This document shows, one piece after another, positions 14,809-15,326 of a DNA stretch of 15,326 nt. A model generated the notes under the pieces. The model had not been told where the DNA came from. It did no database searches and was given only the letters and a program-made list of their open reading frames with translations. Source of the DNA: an uncultured Lachnospiraceae bacterium. Lineage in GTDB: Bacteria > Bacillota > Clostridia > Lachnospirales > Lachnospiraceae. The stretch spans positions 1 through 15,326 of the forward strand of contig CAJOGB010000010.1 of assembly GCA_905233835.1 (NCBI GenBank), written 5' to 3'. The translations under genes and the position numbers were made by a program. Position 1 is the stretch's first letter. Each line of letters starts with the position of its first letter.

Positions 14809-15326
14809 ATGGAATTTGCTGTTAAGCGTACAGATGTAGGCGTAGCCGGATATTTGTTGGCAGCGATTGTGTTTTTGATTGTGCCTATTCCTTCTTTTCT
14901 TTTGGACATTATGCTTGCTTTCAATATTTCCATTGCACTGATTGTTCTTATGAATTGTCTGTTTGTGCGCGAAGTACTTGATATGGCAAATTTCCCGACG
15001 GTTCTTTTGTTTACAACGATTTTTCGAATTTCATTAAACGTTTCTTCTACGAGACTTATTCTTACCACGGGAAATCCGGGTAATGTCGTTACCACCTTCG
15101 GTCAGTTCGTTGGCGGCGGTGATATTATTATCGGTGCGATTGTATTTATTATTCTTATTATTATTCAGTTTGTTGTTATCAATAAAGGTTCCGAGCGTGT
15201 TGCTGAAGTTACCGCACGTTTTACCTTGGACGCTATGCCGGGTAAACAGATGGCAATCGACGCGGATTTAAATACCGGAGCCATTACGGATGCGGAAGCT
15301 TCCGCACAAAGGCAAAAGCTTCAGGA
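14809..15326 (+). CDS. flhA: Flagellar export gate protein FlhA, N-terminal part (3' end outside window)
   Basis: FlhA forms the nonameric ring of the export gate, and its cytoplasmic part receives substrates and chaperones. Only the first 172 codons are present; the frame stays open to the last base. Visible are two membrane helices near the start (GYLLAAIVFLIVPIPSFLLD region, about 14-50), the conserved LLFTTIFRISLNVSSTRLIL, a further helix pair, and the FHIPEP signature RFTLDAMPGKQMAIDADL at about 143-160. AAAGGAGGGAG just upstream (ending 14800) and ATG 14809 define the start, 28 bases after flhB. It follows flhB as in most flagellated bacteria. The C-terminal cytoplasmic domain is not in view. 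Confidence 0.97.
   Translation, partial: MEFAVKRTDVGVAGYLLAAIVFLIVPIPSFLLDIMLAFNISIALIVLMNCLFVREVLDMANFPTVLLFTTIFRISLNVSSTRLILTTGNPGNVVTTFGQFVGGGDIIIGAIVFIILIIIQFVVINKGSERVAEVTARFTLDAMPGKQMAIDADLNTGAITDAEASAQRQKLQ

Noticed and set aside
1..15326. A novel defence, mobile or biosynthetic system
   Set aside because: Every sizeable frame on the + strand is a flagellar or chemotaxis gene in the usual Firmicutes order; no transposase, integrase, repeat-spacer array, tRNA or foreign gene block is visible.

Overview
This window is an almost uninterrupted, single-strand (+) flagellar and chemotaxis locus. It begins inside fliI and ends inside flhA. The order fliI-fliJ-(MotE-like)-fliK-flgD-(flagellar operon protein)-flgE // motA-motB-fliL-fliM-fliY-cheY-fliO-fliP-fliQ-fliR-flhB-flhA is the fla/che layout of Firmicutes. 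Points to Clostridia: motA-motB lies inside the operon, a CheC-type FliY follows FliM, a small CheY lies between fliY and fliO, FlhB has an LKYNLQ-type N terminus, and A/T content is moderately high with strong AGGAGG-type ribosome sites. My best guess is a motile Lachnospiraceae (Roseburia/Butyrivibrio relatives), inferred from protein style and not proven.

Region 1 (1-6333) holds export-apparatus ATPase parts and hook-building genes. These are the FliI C-terminus, the FliJ stalk, a membrane-anchored MotE/YlxF-like protein, the FliK hook ruler, the FlgD hook cap, a small conserved flagellar operon protein of unknown role, and a large FlgE hook protein. It closes with a strong intrinsic terminator at 6357-6395.

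Region 2 (6334-6622) is the only sizeable non-coding gap, about 290 bases. It carries the terminator, a 16-bp palindrome just after it, A/T-rich DNA with a possible sigma-A promoter, and the ribosome site for motA. No flbD/swrD gene lies here, although that small gene often sits between flgE and motA or fliL.

Region 3 (6623-15326) is a second dense transcription unit. It contains the stator (MotA/MotB, with residues typical of the sodium PomA/PomB type), FliL, the switch (FliM, FliY) with its ligand CheY, and the export gate (FliO, FliP, FliQ, FliR, FlhB, FlhA). Genes overlap or are a few bases apart, so translational coupling is likely.

The genes work together to build and run one flagellum. 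The export gate and ATPase secrete hook subunits, FlgD caps and FliK measures the hook, the stator supplies torque, and CheY-P acting on FliM/FliY reverses or modulates rotation. I see no mobile element, CRISPR array, RNA gene, defence system or clearly new system. The points worth a second look are variations on flagellar proteins: a surface-protein-type helical repeat at the end of FlgD, a helical insertion in FlgE, an acidic tail on FliI, a duplicated Pro-Ala linker in FliY, and the split of the operon.
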